Positions 1 to 8,666 of a DNA stretch of 17,934 nt are shown one piece after another; positions within the stretch are counted from its first letter, which is position 1; each line of letters begins with the position of its first letter. The notes under the pieces are model-generated. The model was not told the DNA's origin. It saw only the letters and a program-made list of their open reading frames with translations, and made no database searches. A program made the position numbers and the translations under genes. Source of the DNA: Sergeia podlipaevii (lineage: Eukaryota > Euglenozoa > Kinetoplastea > Trypanosomatida > Trypanosomatidae). The DNA lies in the NCBI GenBank assembly GCA_030849805.1, contig JASANZ010001828.1:1-17934 (forward strand). The letters run 5' to 3'.

Positions 1-314
1 GGAGGGAGGGGCGTTTTTTAAAAAAAAAAAGTTTGAGTACGCACATCTACCAGACGCACGAAAACGTGTTTGTGTCTGTGTGCTCACTTTTGTGGTTGTT
101 TCATTTAAAAGCAAACTGACTTGCATGTTGATTTACACATACTCTCTCTCTCTCTGTGTGTGTATGAGTGAGTGTGTATATATCTCTACATCTTGCATCT
201 AGTCAGCAATAGCATCATACCATACAATATTAAGCGCATATATTCTTTCAAAACGCAGTTCTATAGTCGGAGAAAAAAAAAAAAGAGAAAAGTAAAGAGA
301 TTCACTATTATTAA

Positions 315-354
315 GCGCGTGCATATATATACACACACACACGCGCGCGCGCAC
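315..354. repeat. 40-nt uninterrupted alternating purine-pyrimidine tract
   Basis: Every base from 315 to 354 alternates purine and pyrimidine, passing from GC/GT steps through an AT block and an AC block to a GC block. Such composite tracts, especially with GC and AC steps, are known to favour left-handed Z-DNA under negative supercoiling. It lies about 60 nt upstream of the polypyrimidine tract of the first gene. It may equally be an ordinary microsatellite. Confidence 0.8.
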
Positions 355-410
355 TTGCCCATATACAAGTAGTGAAAGGGATACAGAAATAAAAGTACGT
401 GAGGGGTGCG

Positions 411-430
411 TTTTCCTTTTTTTTTTAAAG
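411..430 (+). promoter_or_regulatory. Trans-splice acceptor for the Doa10-like gene
   Basis: A nearly pure T tract (411-426) is followed by AG at 429-430, the expected layout of a trypanosomatid spliced-leader acceptor. Splicing here leaves a 5' UTR of only 20 nt before the ATG at 451. The open frame upstream of that ATG begins with a GTG at 406 and translates the T tract, so it would not be in the mature mRNA. Confidence 0.65.
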
Positions 431-450
431 GCTCTATAAAGAATTCAACA

Positions 451-3400
451 ATGTCTAATGAAACGGTGATAGCGCCGCCAAGCGCTGATGGTGTAGCTTC
501 CGACGCTACAACGCCCATGTGCTGGATCTGCCATCGCGGTGCTTTCGAGGTGGGTGACGGTGCTGAGGGGGAGAACACAGGTGCGGAGGTGGAGGGCGAC
601 GGCGGAAGCAGAAGTGGCAGCAACACCCCTGACGCGGGCGAGGAGCTAGTTAGCGATCGCTGTCTCTGCCGAGGAGCCTTTGCCACTGTGCACCTCACGT
701 GCATCACTCAGTGGGTTGTTCAAGGTCGCCACAGCAGATGCCATATGTGCGGGTTGGATTACAACATTATCAACCCGCCTCCGACAAGCACCAGCTCTGC
801 AGCAACCGCGCGATGGGCCAAGGGCACGCACACTAGAACCGAGGCATGGGCAGTCTATGCACTCTACTTCCGCACGATAGCAGTGCTGCTACTGCAGCTG
901 CTAGGGGCTGTCGTCCGTCGCTGCGTGCTTGAGCCACTGCTCACTGGCCTGCTGGTATTAGGGTCCTCATTGATCTCGTGGCGTGCGCTGCTGATAACTG
1001 CGATGGATACAATGGCTGCGAGAAGGTGGGTCGACAGTAGTGGCGCTACGAATGGCAACGCCGGTGTGTGGTGGCAGCCTCATAGAAATGCCTCCTACTT
1101 TTTAAAGGACTGGGGTAGTGCGGATGATGCCTTTCAGGCCTTGCGTCACAACGGCACCGCTCCGCTTGACGGCATCCCCGCCGCTCTCATTGAGGCACTT
1201 ATCTGCGGCCTCCTGGTGCGTTTTACGGCTCGACAGGAGACGAGAGCGTGGACCGTTTTTGCAGATCCTCAAGCCGCTGAGCGCGTCGCTGCTGTGCAAC
1301 GAGATCGACACCAGCAGATGCGTGCACTGCCGAATGCAACCTGGTGTCTCCGGCTGCTTCGACAGTGGCAGCATGACTGGTGCAAGGACAAGCAGCGCTG
1401 GGCACGATGGAAGTGGGAGTTGGAGGCGTGTGTTGCACTCTTGTGGGGTCTACTCGGGCCTCTGCCGGCGCTTGCAATCGTGGCGGGTCTCTTCTGTCTC
1501 CCAGACTATCATGAGCCAGCTGCACCACCAATTTTACTAGAAGTCGATGCTCTAGCCAACACTGCGGTTCATAACAACCCCAACAACAACAACATGATGC
1601 GTCGCGCTGGGGGTGGTGGTGGCGACTGGAACAATGGAGGCTATGAGAGGAGCGCCAGAGCCACTGGGCGACAGTGGCGGCGTGGTGTGGAGAGGCTGCG
1701 CCGGGATCAAGCCGGCACGCGGCACAGCTTTGTGCTGGTTCGTGGTACGCAGTACGCCTTCCTGCAGCGGGAGTTGCTTTGCTGGCTGCATGTTGGTCTA
1801 GGCCCAGCAATAGTCGGGCTTGCGTGTCACATGGCGTCTGCGGAGCTCTTTTCTTGGCATCTGCAGCTCGCAGGGGGGGCGCTGGTCTTTGTGGAGTCAC
1901 CGCCACCATTACTTGCCGGTCTGAACGCCATGGGCCGTCTGCTTTTCCGACAGCAAGAAGATGGGGGCTGGGGCTCCAGGTTTGGTAATGCGGTCGTCTT
2001 TCTTTTCCATGAGTGGTTTCCTGCACTCTGGTACTTCTATCGTGACCTTCGCATGACCGACTTGCTTGGGTACTGGGTCGTCGGAGCCGCCGTCCTTCTT
2101 GGGGTGACGCACCTCTTCATTCATCCTGTCATGGGTCAGGCGCTGTCGCCGCGAGTAGTGCAGGAGAGGCTTGGATTTTTCATGAAGCACCCGCTTGACA
2201 TGGCTTCTGGTCTCAACAGGCAGGTGCTCCTGCACTGGGTGCGTGGCAACGCGTTGCGAGAGCAGCTCTGCCGGAGCGGGAGAAATCGTCAACAGCAGCA
2301 GCAGCAGCACCGCGGTGGCACAGGCACTCGAGCCGTTGAAAACAACGATGATGATGATGCTGAATATGACGATGATGGAAGTCGGCTGTTTTACGCGTGG
2401 GCTGTTGATACGTTGTTGATTGTGTTTCCGCACGAAGTACGGCGTGTCTTGTGTCGTGCTGTGGTGTGTGGGGGTCTTCTTCTTGTTCCCACCGCACTTG
2501 TATTACTCGCCAGGTATGTTTTAGGGACAACTCTATTGACCTCTCTCACATCTGGCGCCTCTCTCACCATCACGGACGGTAGCAGCACATTTATGAACGC
2601 TACTTTCTCTTCTTTCCCTGTAGCTGCTGCAAGTGGCAGTAGTCTTGTAGTCTTAGCACCGCTCTGGCAAGCGAGTGGGAAACAAATTTTATTTCAACGC
2701 CAGCTGCAAAGCGAAGCATCTTTCTCTAATAGCAGTAGCTTCTCGATACGATCCGCTTCTACGTTGTTGAGTATTTACGTAGCGGCTCTGCATGCAACGG
2801 TAGACCTGCTCCCATGCACCCTCTGTGGTGCACAGTGGCGCGATACATCTGAAGCAGCGCAGGGTAAGGAGGAAGGGAGGCAAGAGGAAGGAAAAGACAG
2901 AGGAGGAATGATATTGGAGCTGCTCGCCGCGCAGGAGAGAAACTTGAGAGCAACAATTGGTAAAGAAGGCGAGGAGCTTGCCGGTGCAAGTGTCACGTAC
3001 GATGACACTCACGCCGAGCAGAAAGAAGAAGAAGAGGAAGGAAAGGGGAACAGTGCTTGGCTGCTAACGCTGGCGAGAATCATTGTAACGCAGCGTCGCG
3101 AGTGGGCTCCAGTGGTGATGCATTACGGCTTTCACGTACCCGTTGCTCTCGCACTCACGGCTCTCATTACTGCTAGGCAAATGTTGTGGTCGGCAACCAG
3201 CTCTTTAGTAGCAGAACAATCGCCCGAGATGCTGTTTACAGCCGCTGCCTCTCCTTTGTCCTCCAAATCGGCATCCTCGCCATTTTCGCCTACCGCTACC
3301 TCAGCGTGTATCCTTTCATCTTCAATATTATCTCCAACTGCTTGTAGTGAGCCACCCACAGAGCATCAACAGCAGCAGCGTACCTACATGCTCTCCTTTG

Positions 3401-4407
3401 TAATGGTAATTCCCAAGCGGTGGCCTCTGGTGTGTGCTATCGCCGCTGCCATGGCTTGGTGCGCACTCTTCGCCTATGCCTATCCTATCAACCTCTACTG
3501 GCTGCGTGCATACCGTGCTGTGCTGAGGTGGGTGCATCCGAGCTCCTTTGGTCTGCCCTTAATGGGGCCTCATCGCGTGCTGTGCAGCGCTGCGCAGTGG
3601 CACCAGCTCAACTGCTGGCTTGAGCGTGGCATCGCCCGTCACTCCACGCGCGGCGCCCTGCAGCTGCCCCCCACACGCAGCTGGACGGATGGATTCATGG
3701 AGCCCATGTTTGGCATAGTAATCACACCTGTGACCAATCATGTGGCGAGTGTAGCCAGATTGCACGCATTCGCAGCGGCGCAGCGCAAGAAGCGGCGTGT
3801 GGAAGCTGGTCTTATGAAAAAGAGGGAGGCAGATGAGAAGACCAGGCGCAATGAGAGGAGAGAAGGGCGACGGCGCGAAAGGAATAGGGAGAACAGCAAC
3901 AGGGAGCATCATAAGCAACAACAGCGCCATGCACTGTCCTCACCCTCTATCCTATGTGTTTCGAGAGTGAAGTCTTGGAGACAGCAGCTAGCCACCCGCA
4001 CCCGCCGCTTCCGGTATGTGGCGCGGTGGGTCGGCTACCACGTTCGCCTTTCCTTTTACCTCTCAGTGCAGCTTCTCGTCTTCAGTGCCTACGTTTCACT
4101 CCCGTTCGTCGTTCTCGTTGCCCTCTTCATTGATGTTGCGCCAGTTGGGGTGGTGCTACTGCTCGCGTGTGCAATCATGTGCTGTTGTGTGGCCTCCCCC
4201 ACTACCGCGTACGTGGCCAGCGCAGTACTGTTTTCGTGTCCGTTGCTCGCGGTAATTGTAGTGGGTGCATACTGTGGATGGCTGTGTGGAGTGCTTGCTC
4301 TTATGTTTCGCGGTGACCCTGGTATTGCAGAGGTCATGTATAATGCGCTTTACTCTCCCCAGCAAGTGGTTGGGCCCCACCCAAGCCGCGTGGCGGTGAG
4401 TCAATAG
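451..4407 (+). CDS. Doa10/MARCH6-like polytopic RING-CH E3 ubiquitin ligase
   Basis: This gene encodes a predicted 1318-residue ER-membrane ubiquitin ligase, almost exactly the length of yeast Doa10. The N-terminus carries a C4HC3 RING-CH zinc-binding motif: Cys24, Cys27, Cys71, Cys73, His81, Cys84, Cys97 and Cys100, with the family Gln87-Trp88. Roughly 12-15 hydrophobic segments follow, near residues 138-185, 243-260, 324-350, 442-480, 522-560, 646-697, 769-792, 886-913, 991-1015 and 1200-1286. The region around 445-640 resembles the TEB4-Doa10 (TD) domain of this family, including a charged stretch after a His-Pro turn. The family ubiquitinates misfolded ER and nuclear-envelope proteins for proteasomal removal. 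Oddities are a long Gly/acidic insert between the second and third cysteines, a Gln run (614-619) next to an Asp run, acidic Glu-rich loops near 830-880, and a very basic loop near 1112-1165. The start is the first ATG after the acceptor at 429-430. Family membership is well supported; substrate range is unknown. Confidence 0.82.
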   Translation: MSNETVIAPPSADGVASDATTPMCWICHRGAFEVGDGAEGENTGAEVEGDGGSRSGSNTPDAGEELVSDRCLCRGAFATVHLTCITQWVVQGRHSRCHMCGLDYNIINPPPTSTSSAATARWAKGTHTRTEAWAVYALYFRTIAVLLLQLLGAVVRRCVLEPLLTGLLVLGSSLISWRALLITAMDTMAARRWVDSSGATNGNAGVWWQPHRNASYFLKDWGSADDAFQALRHNGTAPLDGIPAALIEALICGLLVRFTARQETRAWTVFADPQAAERVAAVQRDRHQQMRALPNATWCLRLLRQWQHDWCKDKQRWARWKWELEACVALLWGLLGPLPALAIVAGLFCLPDYHEPAAPPILLEVDALANTAVHNNPNNNNMMRRAGGGGGDWNNGGYERSARATGRQWRRGVERLRRDQAGTRHSFVLVRGTQYAFLQRELLCWLHVGLGPAIVGLACHMASAELFSWHLQLAGGALVFVESPPPLLAGLNAMGRLLFRQQEDGGWGSRFGNAVVFLFHEWFPALWYFYRDLRMTDLLGYWVVGAAVLLGVTHLFIHPVMGQALSPRVVQERLGFFMKHPLDMASGLNRQVLLHWVRGNALREQLCRSGRNRQQQQQQHRGGTGTRAVENNDDDDAEYDDDGSRLFYAWAVDTLLIVFPHEVRRVLCRAVVCGGLLLVPTALVLLARYVLGTTLLTSLTSGASLTITDGSSTFMNATFSSFPVAAASGSSLVVLAPLWQASGKQILFQRQLQSEASFSNSSSFSIRSASTLLSIYVAALHATVDLLPCTLCGAQWRDTSEAAQGKEEGRQEEGKDRGGMILELLAAQERNLRATIGKEGEELAGASVTYDDTHAEQKEEEEEGKGNSAWLLTLARIIVTQRREWAPVVMHYGFHVPVALALTALITARQMLWSATSSLVAEQSPEMLFTAAASPLSSKSASSPFSPTATSACILSSSILSPTACSEPPTEHQQQQRTYMLSFVMVIPKRWPLVCAIAAAMAWCALFAYAYPINLYWLRAYRAVLRWVHPSSFGLPLMGPHRVLCSAAQWHQLNCWLERGIARHSTRGALQLPPTRSWTDGFMEPMFGIVITPVTNHVASVARLHAFAAAQRKKRRVEAGLMKKREADEKTRRNERREGRRRERNRENSNREHHKQQQRHALSSPSILCVSRVKSWRQQLATRTRRFRYVARWVGYHVRLSFYLSVQLLVFSAYVSLPFVVLVALFIDVAPVGVVLLLACAIMCCCVASPTTAYVASAVLFSCPLLAVIVVGAYCGWLCGVLALMFRGDPGIAEVMYNALYSPQQVVGPHPSRVAVSQ

Positions 4408-4952
4408 AAATGTGTGTACAATAATATGTATTTATGCGTTTTGATAGCATTTTTATATTGTTATTTGCGAACGTTTGCGGTTTTTTTTCTTCTTTCTCTT
4501 TCTTCCCTTCATTTCTTTCTTTTATACGAAGGCACATCAAAGCTGAAAAAATCAATGAAGCGAATTAGCGGGAGCTCTTCTGCTCACACATATCATTGCA
4601 AACATATGGATAGTGCTTGTTGTTGCATTAGTACTGTTCCGCAGTCGAGAATTTTTAATAAATGAAGTTGAGTGCTCATTCTTTTCTTCTTTCACTTTAC
4701 TTCTTTCTTTTATATTCTTTTATTGTTATTATCTTGAAGTACAGGTGTGGTATGAAAGCATATACCTGCTCAACACTCTACAATTGTGTGCAAGAGGCTG
4801 ACTGTGACGACATTGTGTTTCTCTCCCCTCTAAAAGAAATAAAAAATAGCATTTTTAAACATTCGCGCAATAAAAAGGAAGATAGTGCATACAGACAGCA
4901 AAAGAAGAAGATAATAAATACGTGAAAGAACTGACAAAAGAAAGGATATCAT
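4408..4952. other. Spacer between Doa10-like and enolase-like genes
   Basis: This spacer holds the 3' UTR of the first gene and the 5' region of the second. Pyrimidine-rich tracts occur near 4479-4525 and 4678-4735. A small open frame at 4662-4925 (87 codons) gains its hydrophobic Phe/Leu stretch directly from translating the T/C tract, so I treat it as non-coding. No RNA gene or mobile element is recognised. Confidence 0.6.
4816..4836 (+). promoter_or_regulatory. Trans-splice acceptor for the enolase-like gene
   Basis: A T/C tract (about 4816-4831) is followed by AG at 4835-4836. No ATG lies between this AG and the ATG at 4953, giving a predicted 5' UTR of about 116 nt. A second tract at 4678-4735 with AG near 4739 is an alternative, but it would place a short upstream ATG at 4752 in the message. 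Confidence 0.5.
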
Positions 4953-7505
4953 ATGTATCAGAACCAAGGGAGCCAGCAGCAGCTTAGAAGTCGCAAGACT
5001 GAGCGCTCCAGCACGCCTCCCCATCCATCTTCCCCATGGACTCCCCAGCATTATGGATCGCAGTCACCCCAGCTATCGCTTAATGCATTAGGGATGGACC
5101 CTGCGTTGCTGCAATACTATAGTAGCAGTGATTCTCATCCTCGTCATCATCAAGGGCAACATAGGAGACGAAAGCATCGGCGTGTGGAGTGTGCCACCTT
5201 TGAGTCTACTAAACAAGAAGTGTGCATGTATCTTGACTCCGTGGTCCATCAGCCTCCCATGGGTACTTTAGCAGCTGCCACCGCGTTCTCTCAGCCAGGG
5301 TACATCAGCGGGTCTGTGATGGTGGACACAGCTGTATATGAGGCTTACCGCGTGCTACGCTCCTGCTGGTGCTTCAGCGGGAATCCCCAGGACGCTTTCG
5401 AACCTGTGCGGGCTCTCACTGCTATGGCAGTGGACCTGCTCCTCACTTTTGGCCGTCACCGGGTGACGGAAGACAAGCAATTTGTGGTGCTGCGAGGCGG
5501 AGAGGAGCAGTTACCTTGGGTGGGATGTCTTCTTGCCATTCTCGCCTCCTACATTGAATCCCGCTGCGGTGGAGGTGCTACTACTAGTAATAATAGCAAT
5601 CGTACTCCAGAAGATTCGCTTTTCCCAGTTGTAGGAATCAGCGAGGGAAGAGCAGCAACCACCGCAGCAGTCAGCGGTTGTGGTCCACCCTCGCCGTTTA
5701 GAAGTTGGAACTTTCCAGTCAATATGCATGGAAGAAGGAGCTCTACTAGTGTGCACTCATCCCCTTCCGCTTCTGATCCTGCGCAAGCCTCAACACAGCA
5801 ACAGCAGCAGCTTACTGATACGAGACCAATATCTCGTCTGCTGCTTCTCAACTGCCGGGGTTTCGGCTGGCTTGATAGCATTGGTAATGAGGACTATGAG
5901 CGAAGCAGCCGATATCTGCAGCAAGTCGATTTTGCTCTGAAGGCAATGCTGAACGATCCGACCTACTCCCATGTAGGCCGTCCGTCTTCGTCGTCTACCC
6001 AAGCGACTGGAGGCGGTGGAGCGGCTCCTTGGGGTCATGTTCCCGAGGCAGCAACAACGATGCTACTTAGCAACGCTATCCTCATGGATGGTGGTGTGCC
6101 CTCGCTTTCCTTGTTTAAGCAGTGTCGCACGCTGACTGCACACCATCAATATGGTCGAGGGCTTGCATGTCTGCAGCCCAGGCACGTTGCAGTATCTCTT
6201 GGCAGTGCGAGCCGTACTAATACTAGTGCTCAGCCCTCTCGTAGAGAGCAGGAAGAGGAAGGCACGCCAGCTCCTTCTGTTACCCCGATCACTGCCAATC
6301 TACTCTCCACTACAGCCACTGTGGAGGACGTCTTTCTCGCTGGGTATGGACACGATACCAAGGCGGCGGTGTGCTGTGGCACGAGAGCAGTCCCCGGAGT
6401 AGCCGCGCAGGCCGTGCTGCTCAGCCCTGTGGGGCCCCTCCTGCTGCACGTACAGTTTGAGAAGAACGTCACAACGAGCCTGCGGAGTTTAAGAGGCAGT
6501 CACTCACCCACTACGCACGCAAGAGGGAACGAAGGACAAAGCGGGGTTGTGTTTGGAGTGAAGGATGTTTCTAGCGGCAGCTCTGCAAGTACATTCAGCA
6601 CGTCCCCGCTCGAAGTGAATGCGAGCATGGATGGTAATGAAGGTGGCTTTCAGCAAGATGCTCTTCAAACACGTCCTCAGAGCCCATATAGTTGTCTCAA
6701 TCAGCAGCAGCAAGTAGCATCAGGAAACGACTTTAACCCCACGGCGGATGTGAATCTCCCTTCTATCTTTTACACAGTCGCCAACATGGCTCCAAGCGGG
6801 ACTGCTTCTGCTGGTGCCACCACCTCCACAGACGCGAGCATGCACCCTACTCAAGGAAGCGATGGCAGTTTCTCTATGTACAATGCGGGGAGGATGGCCC
6901 AGAGGCAGCCAGGCAATCAACCATTAAGAAGTGGCGCGCTTGGGGTTGGCTGCGAGAATGGCCCTACTGTGTCTCCCGCTCTTCTATATGAGTTCGTTGA
7001 GTGGCTCGTGCATCTGATGCGCTGCCCGCAGCCAGTCATCATTGTCGAATGGCACCTAGATCCTTTTGACAAGGGCGGGTGTGACAGCGTACCGCCTATG
7101 GAGCACGTAGTCACTAAAGGCAATGCATGGCAGCCAACGTATTTTGGCCTTCGCGCCAGTCCGCGCTCCTCTACTGTGATGCAGTTGCTGGAGGCGTACC
7201 AAGACGCCATCGGTGGTGGCAGTGGTGGTGGTGGTGGCGCATTAGCGATGCGAGTGCCTGGGGCTTACCACCACTTGCCTTCCCATCGCGCCGGCTGTGT
7301 GAGCCAGGCCGACGACGAAGAGGACTGGAAAGCGATCATTGGGGAGACGATCCGTAGCTTCACGCGAGCCCAGGGGGTGGCTTGCTTTGACGGACGGGAG
7401 CGACCTCTGGTGCTGACCAGAGGACTAGAAGTCGTGCCGGAGACGGAACAGTTTGTAAGCGAGGACTCCGTGATCACGTCGCTTCAGTATCGTGTACAAC
7501 AGTGA
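4953..7505 (+). CDS. Gln/Ser-rich protein with degenerate enolase-like C-terminal region
   Basis: This 850-residue protein has no signal peptide or membrane segment. The first 70 residues are Gln/Ser/Pro/His-rich, and long low-complexity inserts interrupt the rest. Spaced landmarks recall enolase in the correct order. A Phe-Pro-Val-Asn segment follows near 5709-5725 (compare the enolase VPmmNiiNGG turn). Glu699 and Asp703-Pro704-Phe705 resemble the enolase IEDPF strand. Ser777-His778-Arg779-Ala-Gly resembles the SHRSGE loop, and Glu816-Arg817 resembles the late SER motif. The loop equivalent to GDD, the KVNQ lysine and the final catalytic lysine are not evident; Arg and Gly appear to occupy the two lysine positions. 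The best interpretation is a pseudoenzyme related to the divergent ENO4-type enolases linked to flagella, but this is inference from visual alignment and could be wrong. The start is the first ATG after the acceptor. The gene itself is certain; the family call is tentative. Confidence 0.5.
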   Translation: MYQNQGSQQQLRSRKTERSSTPPHPSSPWTPQHYGSQSPQLSLNALGMDPALLQYYSSSDSHPRHHQGQHRRRKHRRVECATFESTKQEVCMYLDSVVHQPPMGTLAAATAFSQPGYISGSVMVDTAVYEAYRVLRSCWCFSGNPQDAFEPVRALTAMAVDLLLTFGRHRVTEDKQFVVLRGGEEQLPWVGCLLAILASYIESRCGGGATTSNNSNRTPEDSLFPVVGISEGRAATTAAVSGCGPPSPFRSWNFPVNMHGRRSSTSVHSSPSASDPAQASTQQQQQLTDTRPISRLLLLNCRGFGWLDSIGNEDYERSSRYLQQVDFALKAMLNDPTYSHVGRPSSSSTQATGGGGAAPWGHVPEAATTMLLSNAILMDGGVPSLSLFKQCRTLTAHHQYGRGLACLQPRHVAVSLGSASRTNTSAQPSRREQEEEGTPAPSVTPITANLLSTTATVEDVFLAGYGHDTKAAVCCGTRAVPGVAAQAVLLSPVGPLLLHVQFEKNVTTSLRSLRGSHSPTTHARGNEGQSGVVFGVKDVSSGSSASTFSTSPLEVNASMDGNEGGFQQDALQTRPQSPYSCLNQQQQVASGNDFNPTADVNLPSIFYTVANMAPSGTASAGATTSTDASMHPTQGSDGSFSMYNAGRMAQRQPGNQPLRSGALGVGCENGPTVSPALLYEFVEWLVHLMRCPQPVIIVEWHLDPFDKGGCDSVPPMEHVVTKGNAWQPTYFGLRASPRSSTVMQLLEAYQDAIGGGSGGGGGALAMRVPGAYHHLPSHRAGCVSQADDEEDWKAIIGETIRSFTRAQGVACFDGRERPLVLTRGLEVVPETEQFVSEDSVITSLQYRVQQ

Positions 7506-8180
7506 GGCAGCGATGGAGGGGGTAGTACTGGGACGGAGACCGTGAAAGGGGGGGGTCATTCACGTACACATAAAATAGCTTGCTGCGAGTGCATCGATGT
7601 GAGAAAGTGGATGTATTGAGTGTCTTGTATGGTGTTCCATCCTTAGTGTGTCTACGCCAATCGCTATTGTAATTATCATTATCTCCTACGTGCTTACTTT
7701 GCTCATATACGTAGACCTATATATATATTTCTCTTGTGAAGTCCAACTCGCTATTGAGGAGCTTTTGTTTGCTCAATGTGGATCACTGTCATTTACTATA
7801 TTACCTATAGCGAGATAGACAGTTGGGTATTGGGCATCAGTCACAGAAAGTCACCCATAAATCCTCCATAGACAAACTAAAATATGCATTTTTCTCTTTA
7901 TTCTTTTCTTGCTCCCTGGTTATTCGTCTTTATATATATATATATATATTTATTCACTTAAATGTTTACTACTATTATTATTGTTGTGGCTTCTAGGCAT
8001 GACTTGCATTATTTATTTCATTCCCCCCTCCTCCTCTCTCTCTTCCTTTTTTTTTTCTTTCATCGCCTTCTGTGCCATGTTCATTTCCCCTTTGCACGCT
8101 TCTACATATAATATATTCATGTGTGCTTCCTTTCTTCATAAGTGATTGAGTCGCATCTGCTTCACTCCATTTTAAGGCAT

Positions 8181-8206
8181 ACACACACGCTTACTTTTGT
8201 GTGTGT
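8181..8206. repeat. AC/GT microsatellite hairpin
   Basis: An ACACACAC arm (8181-8188) and a complementary GTGTGTGT arm (8199-8206) flank a 10-nt T-rich loop. The GT arm continues to 8212. The RNA could fold into an 8-bp stem, directly before an AG and a 13-nt A run. Confidence 0.5.
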
Positions 8207-8363
8207 GTGTGTGGTCAGTAAAAAAAAAAAAGAGGGAAGAAACGGAGAAAAATAAAATACGGGAGAAGGACATTTTTAGAACAGAAGATACACAGCTATC
8301 TCATTGTACATAGATTCATCAAGCCATACAAGCACCTTTTTTTTTTTTAGCATCCACTCCTCT

Positions 8364-8400
8364 CCCCTTTCATCTCTCTCTTTCTCTCTCTCTCTCTCAG
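8364..8400 (+). promoter_or_regulatory. Upstream candidate trans-splice acceptor for gene 3
   Basis: A long pyrimidine tract, including a CT repeat, ends in CAG at 8398-8400. It would give a 5' UTR of 266 nt with no ATG before 8667. It competes with a second tract and AG at about 8580-8620. Confidence 0.55.
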
Positions 8401-8579
8401 AACTTTACCCTTACAAACTGAAGGGCAAAGTGAAGAGTAGCAGCAAGAGGAGAAGCAGGCAAACCAACAAATATACAAAACAAAAAGGAGGCGCTGATTT
8501 CCACGGTAGAGTTACATACATACATACAAGTTACTCGAGCGGCGCATTGAGAAAGGCGGTGCGCTTTGCAAAATTGTTA

Positions 8580-8620
8580 ATTCTTCTTTTTTTTTTTCTT
8601 ATTACTACCACCTCGTGGAG
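8580..8620 (+). promoter_or_regulatory. Proximal candidate trans-splice acceptor for gene 3
   Basis: A T tract (8581-8599), extended by a C/T-rich stretch, is followed by the first AG at 8619-8620, about 46 nt before the ATG at 8667. Either this site or CAG at 8400 removes most of the upstream open frame, so 8667 remains the first ATG in the mature message. Confidence 0.5.
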
Positions 8621-8666
8621 GGAGGGAGGGTATCTTTCATTAAGAAACAAATCAAGGGAAGTCAGC

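Larger units (their letters stand above)
1..450. other. Upstream intergenic spacer and 5' UTR of gene 1
   Basis: No gene is supported here. The stretch is AT-rich and contains simple repeats: a poly-A run near 20-30, a CT tract followed by GT around 141-165, and a long alternating purine-pyrimidine tract at 315-354. A 66-codon open frame near 172-372 is made largely of repeat-encoded residues and is not credible as a gene. The last part is the splice region and 5' UTR of the first gene. Confidence 0.7.
7506..8666. other. 1.16 kb spacer and long 5' leader region of gene 3
   Basis: The spacer contains several candidate processing signals and simple repeats: a TA repeat at about 7931-7948, a C/T tract at 8026-8066, an AC/GT pair able to form a hairpin at 8181-8206, an A run at 8219-8231, a CT tract ending in CAG at 8400 and a T tract at 8581-8599. 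A 78-codon frame at 7909-8145 merely translates these tracts. The frame open from 8304 lacks features of a real N-terminus because it spans both polypyrimidine tracts. No RNA gene or mobile element is recognised. Confidence 0.6.

Noticed and set aside
172..372. 66-codon + strand open frame before the first gene
   Set aside because: It is made of microsatellite and homopolymer translation (Lys and Thr-His repeats), has no splice acceptor logic and ends before the gene 1 acceptor.
1223..2026. 267-codon minus-strand open frame inside gene 1
   Set aside because: It lies antisense within the clearly conserved Doa10-like gene; its composition (His, Pro, Ser, Arg-rich) is typical of an antisense shadow.
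4662..4925. 87-codon frame with an apparent transmembrane segment
   Set aside because: The hydrophobic Phe/Leu stretch is simply the translation of a T/C-rich processing tract; it overlaps the acceptor of the next gene.
7909..8145. 78-codon hydrophobic frame in the spacer before gene 3
   Set aside because: It translates a TA repeat and a C/T tract; no independent coding sign.
8304..8666. N-terminal extension of gene 3
   Set aside because: It encodes Phe, Ser and Leu runs from two polypyrimidine tracts that should be removed by trans-splicing; 8667 is the first in-frame ATG after them.
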